Part shown: piece by piece, positions 15,905 to 24,320 of the stretch
Layout of the letters: each line of letters starts with the position of its first letter
Position numbering within the stretch: position 1 is the first letter of the stretch
Source of the DNA: DATARH01 sp035550515
Lineage (GTDB): Bacteria > Pseudomonadota > Alphaproteobacteria > ATCC43930 > CGMCC-115725
Direction: 5' to 3'
NCBI GenBank assembly: GCA_035550515.1
Contig: DASZOZ010000005.1
Location: forward strand, 11,596 to 75,595
Length of the DNA: 64,000 nt
Notes under the pieces: model-generated
Told to the model about the DNA's origin: nothing
The model's database searches: none
Seen by the model: the letters and a program-made list of their open reading frames with translations, nothing else
Position numbers and translations under genes: made by a program

Positions 15905-16975
15905 CTATCCCTCGGCCGCCGCCGGAGCGGCGCCGAGGCGTGTGCCGGCGTAGCGGCCGTACCAGATCGGCTCCCACCACCAGCGATTGTCGAGATACCA
16001 GCGCACCGTCTTGCGCAGGCCACTGTCGAAGCTTTCCTGCGGCTGCCAGCCGAGGTCGCGGCGCAGCCGCGCGGCGTCCATCGCGTAGCGCTTGTCGTGC
16101 GCCGGCCGGTCGGTGACGAAGGTGATGAGGCCGGCATGCGGCCGGTGCGGCGAGTTGGGGAGCATCTCGTCGAGCAGGGCGCAGATCTGCGTCACCACGT
16201 CGATGTTCTTGCGCTCGCCGTCGCAGCCGATGTTGTAGCTGCTGCCCGGCCTGGCTTGGGTGAGGATGGTGTGGAGCGCACGCGCATGGTCCTCGACATA
16301 AAGCCAGTCGCGGACGTTGTCGCCCTTGCCGTAGACCGGGATCGCCTCTCCGTGCATCGCCTTGAGGATGCACAGCGGGATCAGTTTTTCCGGGAAGTGG
16401 AACGGCCCGTAATTGTTCGAGCAATTGCTGATCACCGCGGGCAGGCCGAAGGTCTCGTGCCAGGCGCGCACGAGATGGTCCGAGGCGGCCTTCGAGGCCG
16501 AATACGGCGAATTCGGCTTGTACCGGCTGGTTTCGTGAAACTTGCCGCGCGCCCCCAGCGAGCCGAACACTTCATCGGTCGAGACGTGGTGGAAACGGAA
16601 GGCCCGGCCGCGCGCCGGCGGCAGCTTGCGCCAATAGTCGAGCGCCGCTTCGAGCAGCGCATAGGTGCCGTCGATATTGGTCTTGATGAATTCGCCGGGG
16701 CCGTCGATCGAACGGTCGACATGCGACTCGGCGGCGAGGTGGAGCACCGCGTCGGGGGCGAAGTCTGCAATCAGCCGCGCGATCGCCGGGCGGTCGCAGA
16801 TATCGGCCCGCTCGAAGCGGTAGTTCGGGTGGTTTTCGATCGGCCGCAGCGAGGCGAGATTGGCGGCGTAGGTCAGCTTGTCGACGTTGAGCACCGTCGC
16901 CTGCCGCTCGGCGACAAAGAGCCGGCATACGGCCGAGCCGATAAAGCCGGCGCCTCCCGTCACCAACACCTTCAT
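15905..16975 (-). CDS. rfbB: dTDP-glucose 4,6-dehydratase
   Basis: A 356-residue extended SDR enzyme. NAD binding is at VTGGAGFIGS (residues 5-14). The dehydratase signatures STDEVFG and YSASKAASDH (catalytic Tyr and Lys) are present, plus SNCSNNYGPFHFPEK and RDWLYVEDHARAL, which are highly typical of RfbB/RmlB. It converts dTDP-glucose to dTDP-4-keto-6-deoxyglucose for rhamnose and other deoxysugars. No rfbA, rfbC or rfbD is adjacent. ATG 16975 is preferred over 16990 because it begins directly at the family N-terminus. Confidence 0.9.
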   Translation of the reverse strand: MKVLVTGGAGFIGSAVCRLFVAERQATVLNVDKLTYAANLASLRPIENHPNYRFERADICDRPAIARLIADFAPDAVLHLAAESHVDRSIDGPGEFIKTNIDGTYALLEAALDYWRKLPPARGRAFRFHHVSTDEVFGSLGARGKFHETSRYKPNSPYSASKAASDHLVRAWHETFGLPAVISNCSNNYGPFHFPEKLIPLCILKAMHGEAIPVYGKGDNVRDWLYVEDHARALHTILTQARPGSSYNIGCDGERKNIDVVTQICALLDEMLPNSPHRPHAGLITFVTDRPAHDKRYAMDAARLRRDLGWQPQESFDSGLRKTVRWYLDNRWWWEPIWYGRYAGTRLGAAPAAAEG

Positions 16976-17193
16976 CGCTCCCCCATCCATGGCTGCACCC
17001 TCGCAGGCCGCAAATTAGGCGGCAGGCCGGCTGGGGGCAACCATGACGCCGCCATGCCGTGTGCAAACACCTCTGCCGACAGGCCCTGCGATTTCCTCAA
17101 CGCCTTGATCGAGGTCAATGATATCTCGACCGGAATGATGCCTGGTTCGATTTGGAGCGCCGTTCACTGGCGTCGCGGTGGAAGGAGGCAGTC

Positions 17194-17457
17194 ATGGAGG
17201 ATCGTGTCCACACTTGCATGGCGCGGCTCAAGGGATTGGCGCAGGCCGAGACCGGTGATCCCCGGACCGCCGCGGCGCAAGTCGTGCGCGAGTTTCTGGC
17301 GCAGGCCGGGGCGGACGATCGGGCAAAGCTGAAAACCGCGGTCGAGGATGCCCGGATCGTCGGCCTGAACACGACGGTCGCGCCGCCGTTTCTTCCCGAA
17401 CACGACCGTTGGATGGCCGCGCTCGACGGCGCGCGCGCCGCAACCTTGCCGGCATAG
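17194..17457 (+). CDS. Small hypothetical protein
   Basis: An 87-residue Ala-rich, probably helical protein. A strong ribosome site (AAGGAGG, 5 bases before ATG 17194) supports expression and fixes the start. It has no membrane segment and no recognised family. The 218 bp upstream of it hold no other convincing gene. Confidence 0.55.
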   Translation: MEDRVHTCMARLKGLAQAETGDPRTAAAQVVREFLAQAGADDRAKLKTAVEDARIVGLNTTVAPPFLPEHDRWMAALDGARAATLPA

Positions 17458-17556
17458 CTGCGGCAATCACGGTTTCCGGAAAGCGCCCGGTCGTGTCTGG
17501 TTGGCGGGCCTCGGGGCGCAAGACCGCGAGCCTCGACCCGATCGACGCGCCGCGCG

Positions 17557-18840
17557 ATGAGTAACGCTGCGCCGGACGGGCGGCAGCGCAGCAGCGCCTT
17601 TCGCGAGTCGCTCAAGCTCCTGGGCGCCCGCCGCTTCGGGACGTTCTGTTTCGCCAGCCTGCTGTCAAACATGGGCACCTGGGCGCAGCAGGTCGCCGAG
17701 CCTTGGTTGCTCCTCGCCATCGGGGCATCGCCGTTTATTCTGGGGCTCGATTCCTTCGCGGGAGGGGCGCCGGTTTTTCTGCTCACGCTGGTGGGCGGAA
17801 TACTGGCCGACCGCCGCGACCGCCGCCACATCATCACGATTTTTCAATCCATCCAGGCGTTGTGTCCGGCGACGCTGATCGTTCTTCTGGTCACGGGTGC
17901 GGTGCGCCCGTGGATGGTCATCGTCCTTTCGCTCATTGTCGGGATCACCGACGCCATCTCGATGCCGTCTTTTCAATCGATCGTTCCCTCGATCGTCGAA
18001 CGCCGGCAAATCAGCGCGGCGCTCGCGCTGACCTCGACGCAGTTCAATATCTCCCGCATCCTCGGGCCGGCGGTGGCGGGTGCCGTGATGACGGCTGTAG
18101 GGGCGGTGGGATGCTTTGCGCTCAACACGCTATCCTACATCCCGTTTATCGCGGTCGCGCTTTGGATCCTGCCGCGTCGCGGCCCCGTCGTCGCGGCGCG
18201 TGACCGGTCGGGCCGGCGCCGGCTTCTTGCCGGTGTTCGTTTCGCGGCGCGTGACCCGATGCTGCGCGGCGCGCTGGCGACCGTTCTCGTGAGCAGCGTG
18301 CTGTGCGGGCCGCTCGTCACGTTTTCCCCGCTGCTCGTCAAGGAGGTTTTCCGCCGCGACGTCAGCAGTTTCAGCATCGCCATAACCTCCTTCGGCATTG
18401 GCGGTCTTGTCGGCGCCGTCGTGCTGCTCGGTATCGATGCCGCGCGCGATCGCCGACCGATCGGCTCCCATTTCGCGGCCGCCTATGCCGTCAGCCTCAT
18501 GCTGATAGCGCTCGACCCATGGTTTTGGGCCCTTCCGCTGCTCCTGATCCTCGCGGGCTTTGCCATGACGGCCAGCAACACCTCGGCGAACACGCTTTTG
18601 CAGGCGATGGCGCCGGACCGGTTTCGCGGCCAGACGGTGAGCCTCTACATGCTGGCGATGCGCGGCGGAATTTCCAGCGGAGCGCTGTTGACCGGCGCGT
18701 CCATCCATCTGCTGGGGGTAAGGCCGGCGCTGTTTATCAACGGGCTGCTGGCCGCCGTGCTCCAACTCATCGTGGGACGGCGATGGCTATCACCGACGAC
18801 AACCCTGCCCGACCGCACACAGCCCGCGGCGATCTCCTAA
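17557..18840 (+). CDS. MFS transporter (EntS/MFS_3-like exporter)
   Basis: A 427-residue major facilitator with about 12 hydrophobic segments. The loop 2-3 signature is GGILADRRDRRHIITI. The N-terminal FRESLKLLGARRFGTFCFASLLSNMGTWAQQVAEPWLL is typical of the enterobactin-exporter-like MFS_3 family, and ALTSTQFNISRILGPAVAGAVM is the segment-5 motif. It probably exports a small molecule across the inner membrane. It stands alone, with 99 bp to the upstream small gene. Confidence 0.85.
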   Translation: MSNAAPDGRQRSSAFRESLKLLGARRFGTFCFASLLSNMGTWAQQVAEPWLLLAIGASPFILGLDSFAGGAPVFLLTLVGGILADRRDRRHIITIFQSIQALCPATLIVLLVTGAVRPWMVIVLSLIVGITDAISMPSFQSIVPSIVERRQISAALALTSTQFNISRILGPAVAGAVMTAVGAVGCFALNTLSYIPFIAVALWILPRRGPVVAARDRSGRRRLLAGVRFAARDPMLRGALATVLVSSVLCGPLVTFSPLLVKEVFRRDVSSFSIAITSFGIGGLVGAVVLLGIDAARDRRPIGSHFAAAYAVSLMLIALDPWFWALPLLLILAGFAMTASNTSANTLLQAMAPDRFRGQTVSLYMLAMRGGISSGALLTGASIHLLGVRPALFINGLLAAVLQLIVGRRWLSPTTTLPDRTQPAAIS

Positions 18841-19088
18841 CAGCGGCGTTGGCTTCACGTTTGCTTTTTTCAGCCGGATACGGAAGTGGCGGTGTCGATT
18901 AAGGCATGCGTGAAGAATGATCCGTTCCGGCCAGGCTGCCTTTATCCAGCTCAACGCGGACTGAATGCCCCTATGTCGCGGCGCCGCGGGCGTGTCCCGG
19001 TTCGGTTCGGCAGCGACGGTTGAGCCAGATCAAGGCTGCGCCCGAGGAAATGCGTGATGGTGGCTCGGAACCAGGAGGACAGCCTTAC

Positions 19089-19625
19089 ATGACTGGCGCG
19101 TTCCCCCAGGCGATTGAAGCGCTGTTCCAGCGCGCCGAGCCGCGGCATGCCCCTTCGCCGCATGCCGAAGGCCGGGAGGCGAAGCCGACCCCGGCGGAAA
19201 TCGAGGCGCGCCGAAAGGAATGGTTCGCCAAGCTCGTCTCGGCGCGGGTGATGCCTTTGCTCGAAGCGACCGCGGAGGCGGCGCGCAGGCACGGCATCTC
19301 CGCCGCCAGCCGGCTTGTCGACGCGGACGGGCGGCTTGCCGCCGAGCTGACGCTTGTCGTCCGCCATTTGCCGAAGGATGCGAAACCGCCGCGGCTCACC
19401 GTCTATCTCGCTGCCGGCTATCTCGCTGCCGGCTATCTCGCTGCCGGCGAGCCGCCGCTGATGGTCGAGTATACCGGGAGTTTTCCGGGCATCGGCGCGA
19501 CCGGCGGGTTTGGCGCCGAGATCGACTACGTCCCCGTGTACCCGGGCCAGCTCGAAGAAAAGGTGCTGGAGTTCGCCGACCTGGCGACCGGCGGGGGGAC
19601 GAGGCTCACCGAATTTCCCCGCTAG
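19089..19625 (+). CDS. Hypothetical protein with a triple YLAAG repeat
   Basis: A 178-residue protein starting at ATG 19089 with AGGAGGA upstream. No signal peptide or membrane segment. The first third is a charged region (AEIEARRKEWFAKLV), followed by an alpha/beta part. A 15-bp unit coding for YLAAG is present three times without mismatch (19404-19448), probably a recent expansion. Family not recognised. The left attachment site of the integrated element lies 74 bp beyond its stop. Confidence 0.6.
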   Translation: MTGAFPQAIEALFQRAEPRHAPSPHAEGREAKPTPAEIEARRKEWFAKLVSARVMPLLEATAEAARRHGISAASRLVDADGRLAAELTLVVRHLPKDAKPPRLTVYLAAGYLAAGYLAAGEPPLMVEYTGSFPGIGATGGFGAEIDYVPVYPGQLEEKVLEFADLATGGGTRLTEFPR

Positions 19626-19698
19626 ATCGCGGTCGGTGCGGCATCGCGCAAAGCCGGCGCCGATGTTCGATCATCTTGCGGGTTCTGCTTGGAACTCC

Positions 19699-19712
19699 TG
19701 GCGGATGGGGTG
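19699..19712. other. attL (distal attachment site)
   Basis: TGGCGGATGGGGTG is identical to the CCA end plus acceptor-stem end of tRNA-Ser at 32315-32328. It marks the displaced 3' tRNA fragment at the integrase end of the element. Confidence 0.75.
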
Positions 19713-19832
19713 TCCGCTCCGAACTGTCCGCCATACTCGTCCAAAACCGTCCATAGTTGTAAGTCTTATCATTGAAACAGCTGGCGTTTTCGGCCTCGGA
19801 GTTAGGCGGACACTATCCATAGTCGTCCATCA

Positions 19833-19860
19833 TTGACTATCAAAATCCAGCGTTTATAGT
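19833..19860 (+). promoter_or_regulatory. Predicted sigma-70 promoter of the integrase gene
   Basis: TTGACT (19833-19838), 16-bp spacer, TATAGT (19855-19860), close to consensus, with the ATG 38 bp downstream. Two copies of GAGTTAGGCGGACA (19799-19812 and 19883-19896) flank it, and a 13-bp repeat (19865-19877) shared with the far end of the element overlaps the expected start of transcription. Binding by integrase or a repressor would shut the promoter. Confidence 0.6.
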
Positions 19861-19898
19861 TGGGCGGGTAGATGGACGACTTGAGTTAGGCGGACATA

Positions 19899-21110
19899 AT
19901 GCCGAGACATGCAAAGCCGCTCACCGTGCGTGGTATCGAGGGGCTGAAGGCACCGGAGAAATCGGACATCCTGAAGGCCGATGGCGGCGGCCTCTACTTC
20001 CGGGTCACGCCGACAGGCGGCCGGTCATGGGTGTTCCGCTACGCGATCGGCGACAAGCGGCGCGACATGGGGCTTGGCCCTTACCCCGATGTCGGCTTGT
20101 CGGAGGCCCGCGACAAGGCAGCCGAGCTGCGGCGGCAGAAGCGTGACGGGATAGACCCGCTCGCGGCCAAGGCGGGCCGGCGGGCGGCTGCGGCCAAGGC
20201 AATGACCTTCAAGCAATGCGCGGAAGCCTATATCGAGGCGCACAAGGCCGGCTGGCGCAACGCCAAGCACGGCGCGCAATGGACCGCCACGTTAGAGACC
20301 TACGCCTATCCGACCTTCGGCAAGCTGCCAGTGGCTGACATCGACACCGCGCTCGTGATGACGGTCCTACGGCCAATCTGGACGGCCAAGCCTGAGACCG
20401 CTTCGCGGGTACGCGGCCGGATCGAAAGCATCATCGGTTGGGCAACGGTGAGCGGCTACCGGCAAGGCGACAACCCGGCGCGCTGGCGCGGCCATCTCGA
20501 CGCGCTCTTGCCGCAGAAGACGAAGGTCCGTGCGGTTGAACACCATGCGGCACTGCCCTACGCGGAGATCGGCAAGTTCATGGCCGGGCTGCGGGCGCAG
20601 GAAGGCGCGGCGGCCAAGGCGTTGGAATTCGCGATCCTCACCGCAGCCCGCACCGGCGAAGTGATCGGCGCGACGTGGCAAGAGATCGATTGGGAAGGCC
20701 GTACGTGGACGATTCCGCCGGAGCGCATGAAAGCCCACCGCGAGCATCGCGTGCCCCTCAGCACGGCCGCGCTGGCGATCCTGAAGGCATTGCCGAAGGG
20801 CGGCCCCGGCGACCGCGTGTTCCCGCTCAGCAACATGGCGCTGTTGATGACGCTGCGCCGCATGGAACGCGGCGACCTGACGGCGCACGGCTTCCGGTCG
20901 ACCTTCCGGGATTGGGCTGCGGAGCGCACGGCGTTCCCTTCCGAGGTTGCCGAGATGGCGCTGGCGCATGTGGTTGGTGACAAGGTGGAGGCCGCGTATC
21001 GGCGCGGCGACCTGTTCGAGAAGCGCCGTCAGCTTGCGGAGGCATGGTCGCGGTTCTGTGCTCAGCCGGCGGCCGGCGGTGGTGACAATGTGCGACCGCT
21101 GAGAGCCTGA
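19899..21110 (+). CDS. int: Tyrosine recombinase/integrase (P4-type, DUF4102 arm-binding domain)
   Basis: A 403-residue integrase. Residues 1-90 form the arm-binding DUF4102 domain (ADGGGLYFRVTPTGGRSWVFRY). Then come a core-binding SAM-like domain (100-190) and the catalytic domain with Arg251 (TAARTGEV), His330 and Arg333 (AHGFRSTF), His357 (LAHVV) and Tyr367 (AAYRRGD), all present. It catalyses site-specific integration and excision at the tRNA-Ser 3' end. It is the first gene inside attL and has its own promoter. Confidence 0.93.
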   Translation: MPRHAKPLTVRGIEGLKAPEKSDILKADGGGLYFRVTPTGGRSWVFRYAIGDKRRDMGLGPYPDVGLSEARDKAAELRRQKRDGIDPLAAKAGRRAAAAKAMTFKQCAEAYIEAHKAGWRNAKHGAQWTATLETYAYPTFGKLPVADIDTALVMTVLRPIWTAKPETASRVRGRIESIIGWATVSGYRQGDNPARWRGHLDALLPQKTKVRAVEHHAALPYAEIGKFMAGLRAQEGAAAKALEFAILTAARTGEVIGATWQEIDWEGRTWTIPPERMKAHREHRVPLSTAALAILKALPKGGPGDRVFPLSNMALLMTLRRMERGDLTAHGFRSTFRDWAAERTAFPSEVAEMALAHVVGDKVEAAYRRGDLFEKRRQLAEAWSRFCAQPAAGGGDNVRPLRA

Positions 21111-21198
21111 ATCGCCAAAAGTGCGTCGGAATGTCGCAGCCAATTTCTAACGCATTGATAAACTGCGGGTTTGGATGAACCGGGGACAGCTTAACAAA

Positions 21199-21214
21199 GA
21201 AAAACTTAGTTTTC
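21199..21214. promoter_or_regulatory. Palindrome AAAAC-N3-GTTTT, copy 1 (upstream of alpA-like gene)
   Basis: GAAAAACTTAGTTTTC lies 97 bp before the AlpA-like start, in the integrase-alpA intergenic region, about 16 bp upstream of a possible -10 box (CATACT, 21230-21235). It is one of five sites of this pattern in the element. Confidence 0.5.
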
Positions 21215-21310
21215 TGAACATGGCGAGAGCATACTACAAGTAACCACGTTGACTGCCTGAAGCAATTGTGGAGTCCTCTGACGCACACCTACTTGCGTTG
21301 GAGGAATAAA

Positions 21311-21523
21311 ATGTCGCGTAAAGCAAGGGCAACGCCAAAGCCCAAAGTCGAAAAACAGATGTGGCGCATTGGCGATTGGGCGGAGGCGGCCAGTGTTTCC
21401 CGCGCCAAGGTATTCGAGTGGCTGGCGGAAGACCGATTGAAGAGTACCCGCATCGACGGCTGCCGTTTCATTCTAGAAAGCCCCGTCGAGTTCGCGGCCC
21501 GCCAAGGGGAGGCCGCGCTATGA
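21311..21523 (+). CDS. AlpA-like helix-turn-helix regulator/excisionase
   Basis: A 70-residue protein with GGAGG 6 bases before ATG 21311. MWRIGDWAEAASVSRAKVFEWL is a MerR/AlpA-type winged HTH, and LKSTRIDGCRFI is the wing. In satellites and P4-like elements AlpA proteins act as excisionase and as transcriptional activator of the element. Its position between integrase and the replication gene matches that role. It overlaps the next ORF by ATGA. Confidence 0.7.
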   Translation: MSRKARATPKPKVEKQMWRIGDWAEAASVSRAKVFEWLAEDRLKSTRIDGCRFILESPVEFAARQGEAAL

Positions 21524-21720
21524 GTCCGGCCGACGAAATCGAATTGTTTGGAGATTGGGCTAAACGGGCATCATCCGAAGAACTGTATCGCAGTATGGCG
21601 CGCTGTTTAACATTTGCCGTGCTGTTCTGCCGAGAATTGCAGAGGCGCGGCGATCAGGTTCCTTTCGATCTTGATGCTTTTCAGGCTTGGCTCGAATCGC
21701 TTGGCGAGCGGGCGCAATAA
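21520..21720 (+). CDS. Small hypothetical protein of the satellite
   Basis: A 66-residue acidic helical protein (MSPADEIELFGDWAKRASSE...). ATG 21520 overlaps the stop of the AlpA-like gene, and AGGGGAGG lies upstream, so it is co-translated. Unknown family. Its stop is followed at once by a long hairpin. Confidence 0.6.
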   Translation: MSPADEIELFGDWAKRASSEELYRSMARCLTFAVLFCRELQRRGDQVPFDLDAFQAWLESLGERAQ

Positions 21721-21722
21721 AG

Positions 21723-21760
21723 CGCTCACCCTTCCGAAAACAAAGTTTTCAGGGTGAGCG
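21723..21760. repeat. 38-bp hairpin with nested palindrome (motif copy 2) upstream of the primase gene
   Basis: The outer arms CGCTCACCCT (21723-21732) and AGGGTGAGCG (21751-21760) are perfectly complementary. The inner arms GAAAAC (21736-21741) and GTTTTC (21745-21750) enclose AAA. The inner part is copy 2 of AAAAC-N3-GTTTT. The hairpin ends 3 bp before the primase ATG and can occlude its ribosome site, suggesting translational or transcriptional control. No T-run follows. Confidence 0.65.
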
Positions 21761-21763
21761 AGG

Positions 21764-23761
21764 ATGCCCGATTACTTCAAGGATTTAGCCCTTCGTCTGT
21801 TCGACAAGGGCTATCCGACTATCCCAATCGTACCGGGTGACAAGCGCCCCGCCGTCGAAGGATGGGCAGACTTAAAGATCACTCGTTCCAAGGTGAACGG
21901 GTGGCAGAAGAATGGTCACGCGAAGGATGGTGTCGGTTTCCAGGCAGCCACGTTGCCGCTGTTGGACATCGACATCCACGACCGCGCCAGGGCGAGCCAA
22001 ATAGTTGCGCTAGCTCATAAAGAGCTAGGTCCGGCTCCGATCCGAGTCGGCCAGTTTCCCAAGGCAGGCTTGCCCTATCGAACGCGCAAACCGTTCAGCA
22101 AAATCACCAGCCGCGAATTCGTCGACGGTAAAGGCCGCAAGGCGCAAGTCGAGATGATGGCCGAAGGCCAGCAGTGGGTGGCCTTCCATGTCCACCCTGA
22201 TACGCATAAGCCTTACCGTTGGCTGAAGGATGATTCACCGCTCGAACGCGGCTACACCGAACTGACGGAAATCACCGAGGCTAAGGCGAAGACGTTCATT
22301 GCCCGTTGCGAAGAGTTGATGCGCGGATGGGGCTGGCAAGAGAAGCGGTCAACTACGTTGCCTGCCCGCGCCCCGGCGGACCCTGACTACATTGGCCGTG
22401 ACCAAGCCGACCGCATGGACGATGTATCGGATGAGGAATTCCTTCGATGGGTGTGCGAGACGCGGAACGATGAGCGGTTCGCGAGCCGTGACGTTTGGAC
22501 CCGCTACGGGATGGGAATTCACCATCAATTAAGTGAAGCCGGCCGCGATGCGTGGCTGGATTTCTGCGAACGGTGGGAAGGTGGCGTACAAGGCATCGGG
22601 CTGCCCGAGAAGGCTTGGGAGTCGTTCGGCAAGCACGTGGAAGGCCGGGAAGTCGTCACCGGCCGGTTCGTCAAACAGATGTATGACGAGCAGCGAGCGA
22701 AAAAGCGGAAAGCCAAAATCGGGCCGCTGCAATATCTCGATTTTGACGAGGCCAAGCCGCAGCTAGACAACCTGTCCCTAATCAAAGGCGCTATCGACCG
22801 CACCGCGCTTCACATGGCCTATGGCGACAGTTCCGTAGGCAAGACCTTCGTCATGCTTCATGCGGCCTATTGCGTGGCCGCAGGCGTGCCGTTCTTCGGG
22901 CGGAAGGTATCGCAGGGCGCAGTTCTCTACATCGCAGCGGAGGCCGGGCCGCGTATCGAAAACAGAGTTGCAGCGATCCGCCGAAAGTATTCCGTCCATT
23001 GGTCTATCCCGCTGCGCGTCGTCACTTCGCGAATCAACCTCTACGCCGATGAAGACAATCTTGAACAGATATTGGAGCTAGCCCGCGAGACGGCTGGAAT
23101 CTTCGGTCCGGTTGTATGGATTATTATCGATACCCTCAACCGCGCCATGCCCGGCATGAATGAGAACGCTAGTGAAGACATGGGCGTCGCTATCGAGCGC
23201 ATGGAACGGCTGCGCGAGGAAGCCGGCGGGGCAACCGTCACTTGTGTTCACCATAGCGGCAAAGACGCCTCGCGTGGCTCACGCGGCCACGGATCAATGC
23301 ACAACGCGCTGGATCAAGAGTGGGCAATTACCCGAGACGATGATATCCGCACCATCAATCTAGGCTCGAAACAGCGCGACGCGGCAGACGATAGCGCGGC
23401 CACGTTCAAGCTCGACGTTGTCAAACTTGGTTTTGATGCGGACGGCGACGAAGTGTCGTCCTGTGTCATTGAAGAGTTGAACGACACCGCACCACGCCCG
23501 GCTTCAGGCGCAGCCACTAAGCTATCCGATGCGCAGAAGGGCGTGGTCGACACGTTCAATCGGCTACAGAACGACGGCAACGTGACTTTCGCGCAGCTAC
23601 GTAAAGCGTGCAGCGAGCCCGGAGTCGTGTCCAACGCGGGGAAGCACCGATACAGGCTTGACGCCTTTCTGCGGGCGTTCCGCAGCCTACCGGAGCGCTT
23701 CTATATCCATGAACACAGCGACGGCACTCTGTCGCGTCACCCGGAATTGGACACCGAATGA
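21764..23761 (+). CDS. PrimPol-like primase fused to RecA/RepA-type helicase
   Basis: A 665-residue replication protein. Residues 10-190 resemble a bifunctional primase/polymerase domain (IPIVPGDKRPAVEGW, LPLLDIDIH with acidic metal ligands, VEMMAEGQQWVAFHVHP). Residues about 330-560 form an AAA_25/RepA-like ATPase: Walker A GDSSVGKT (about 353-360), Walker B WIIIDT (about 450) and a CVHHSGKD sensor. The C-terminal 90 residues may be a winged helix. It probably unwinds and primes at the iteron region directly downstream, giving the element autonomous replication. Confidence 0.82.
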   Translation: MPDYFKDLALRLFDKGYPTIPIVPGDKRPAVEGWADLKITRSKVNGWQKNGHAKDGVGFQAATLPLLDIDIHDRARASQIVALAHKELGPAPIRVGQFPKAGLPYRTRKPFSKITSREFVDGKGRKAQVEMMAEGQQWVAFHVHPDTHKPYRWLKDDSPLERGYTELTEITEAKAKTFIARCEELMRGWGWQEKRSTTLPARAPADPDYIGRDQADRMDDVSDEEFLRWVCETRNDERFASRDVWTRYGMGIHHQLSEAGRDAWLDFCERWEGGVQGIGLPEKAWESFGKHVEGREVVTGRFVKQMYDEQRAKKRKAKIGPLQYLDFDEAKPQLDNLSLIKGAIDRTALHMAYGDSSVGKTFVMLHAAYCVAAGVPFFGRKVSQGAVLYIAAEAGPRIENRVAAIRRKYSVHWSIPLRVVTSRINLYADEDNLEQILELARETAGIFGPVVWIIIDTLNRAMPGMNENASEDMGVAIERMERLREEAGGATVTCVHHSGKDASRGSRGHGSMHNALDQEWAITRDDDIRTINLGSKQRDAADDSAATFKLDVVKLGFDADGDEVSSCVIEELNDTAPRPASGAATKLSDAQKGVVDTFNRLQNDGNVTFAQLRKACSEPGVVSNAGKHRYRLDAFLRAFRSLPERFYIHEHSDGTLSRHPELDTE

Positions 23762-24059
23762 CAGGTCCGACAGGTCCGACAGGTCCGACAGGTCCGACAG
23801 ATAGCCCGACAGTCGTGTCGTGTCGGACCCGCCAATCCGGCAGACAACTCCGACACGACACGACAAAACCCTTTAGGGTTGTCGTGGCTGTCGGACTGTC
23901 GGAGGCCCGCGTTGTCGCGGCAGCCGGGAGATGGTCGCTCAGCCCAACAGCCGCGACATCCCTTCCGCGTATCGCCGGGTCCCTCTCATGACACCGCCGG
24001 GGCGGGGGAACGCCGAGCCCAAGCGAATCCAATAAATGACCATCGGAATTGAGTGACAC
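23758..24059. other. Iteron and hairpin region: candidate replication origin and/or cos site
   Basis: About 300 bp with no convincing gene between primase-helicase and small terminase. Four perfect head-to-tail copies of ACAGGTCCG (23761-23796) are followed by a partial copy. Then a 16-bp perfect inverted repeat (23812-23827 against 23849-23864, TCCGACACGACACGAC) with a 21-base loop, then AACCC-TTTA-GGGTT (about 23868-23881), then GTCGG repeats to 23905. Iterons beside a Rep gene suggest an origin. Placement just before terminase genes is also where cos sites lie in lambda-like phages. Confidence 0.6.
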
Positions 24060-24320
24060 ATGACACAAGTATCAACCGCTGAAAGATTGAAGCTGGCGCA
24101 AGCCCGCAGGGTCGAATTGCTCAACGAGAAGACGGCCGGCGAGACGGTTCCGATCGAAGACGTGCGCCGAACGTGGTTGGGCATCCGCGAGACGATCAAA
24201 CGGCGGCTAAGCCTCATCGGGCCTCGCATTGCGGCGGCTGGCGTTCCCAACAAGGTTGTGGAGATCGTGGAGCGCGAGGTTGCCGCCGCGCTCAGTGAGC
24301 TTGCGGACGATCCGATATGA
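24060..24320 (+). CDS. Terminase small subunit (Nu1-like, short)
   Basis: An 86-residue helical protein (AERLKLAQARRVELLNEKTA, GETVPIEDVRRTWLGI, IVEREVAAALSELADD) matching the C-terminal half of phage Nu1-type small terminases but lacking their N-terminal HTH. It overlaps the large terminase start by ATGA. A small terminase of its own would let the element recognise and package its own DNA. Confidence 0.65.
   Translation: MTQVSTAERLKLAQARRVELLNEKTAGETVPIEDVRRTWLGIRETIKRRLSLIGPRIAAAGVPNKVVEIVEREVAAALSELADDPI

Noticed and set aside
23761..23796. CRISPR-like array
   Set aside because: The 9-bp units are head to tail without spacers and are far too short; no cas genes are nearby.
23758..23991. 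77-codon ORF with a collagen-like (GPT)n start
   Set aside because: It is the translation of the 9-bp iterons and hairpin; the opposite strand gives an equally open frame. No ribosome site or family match, so I treat the DNA as a cis-acting region.
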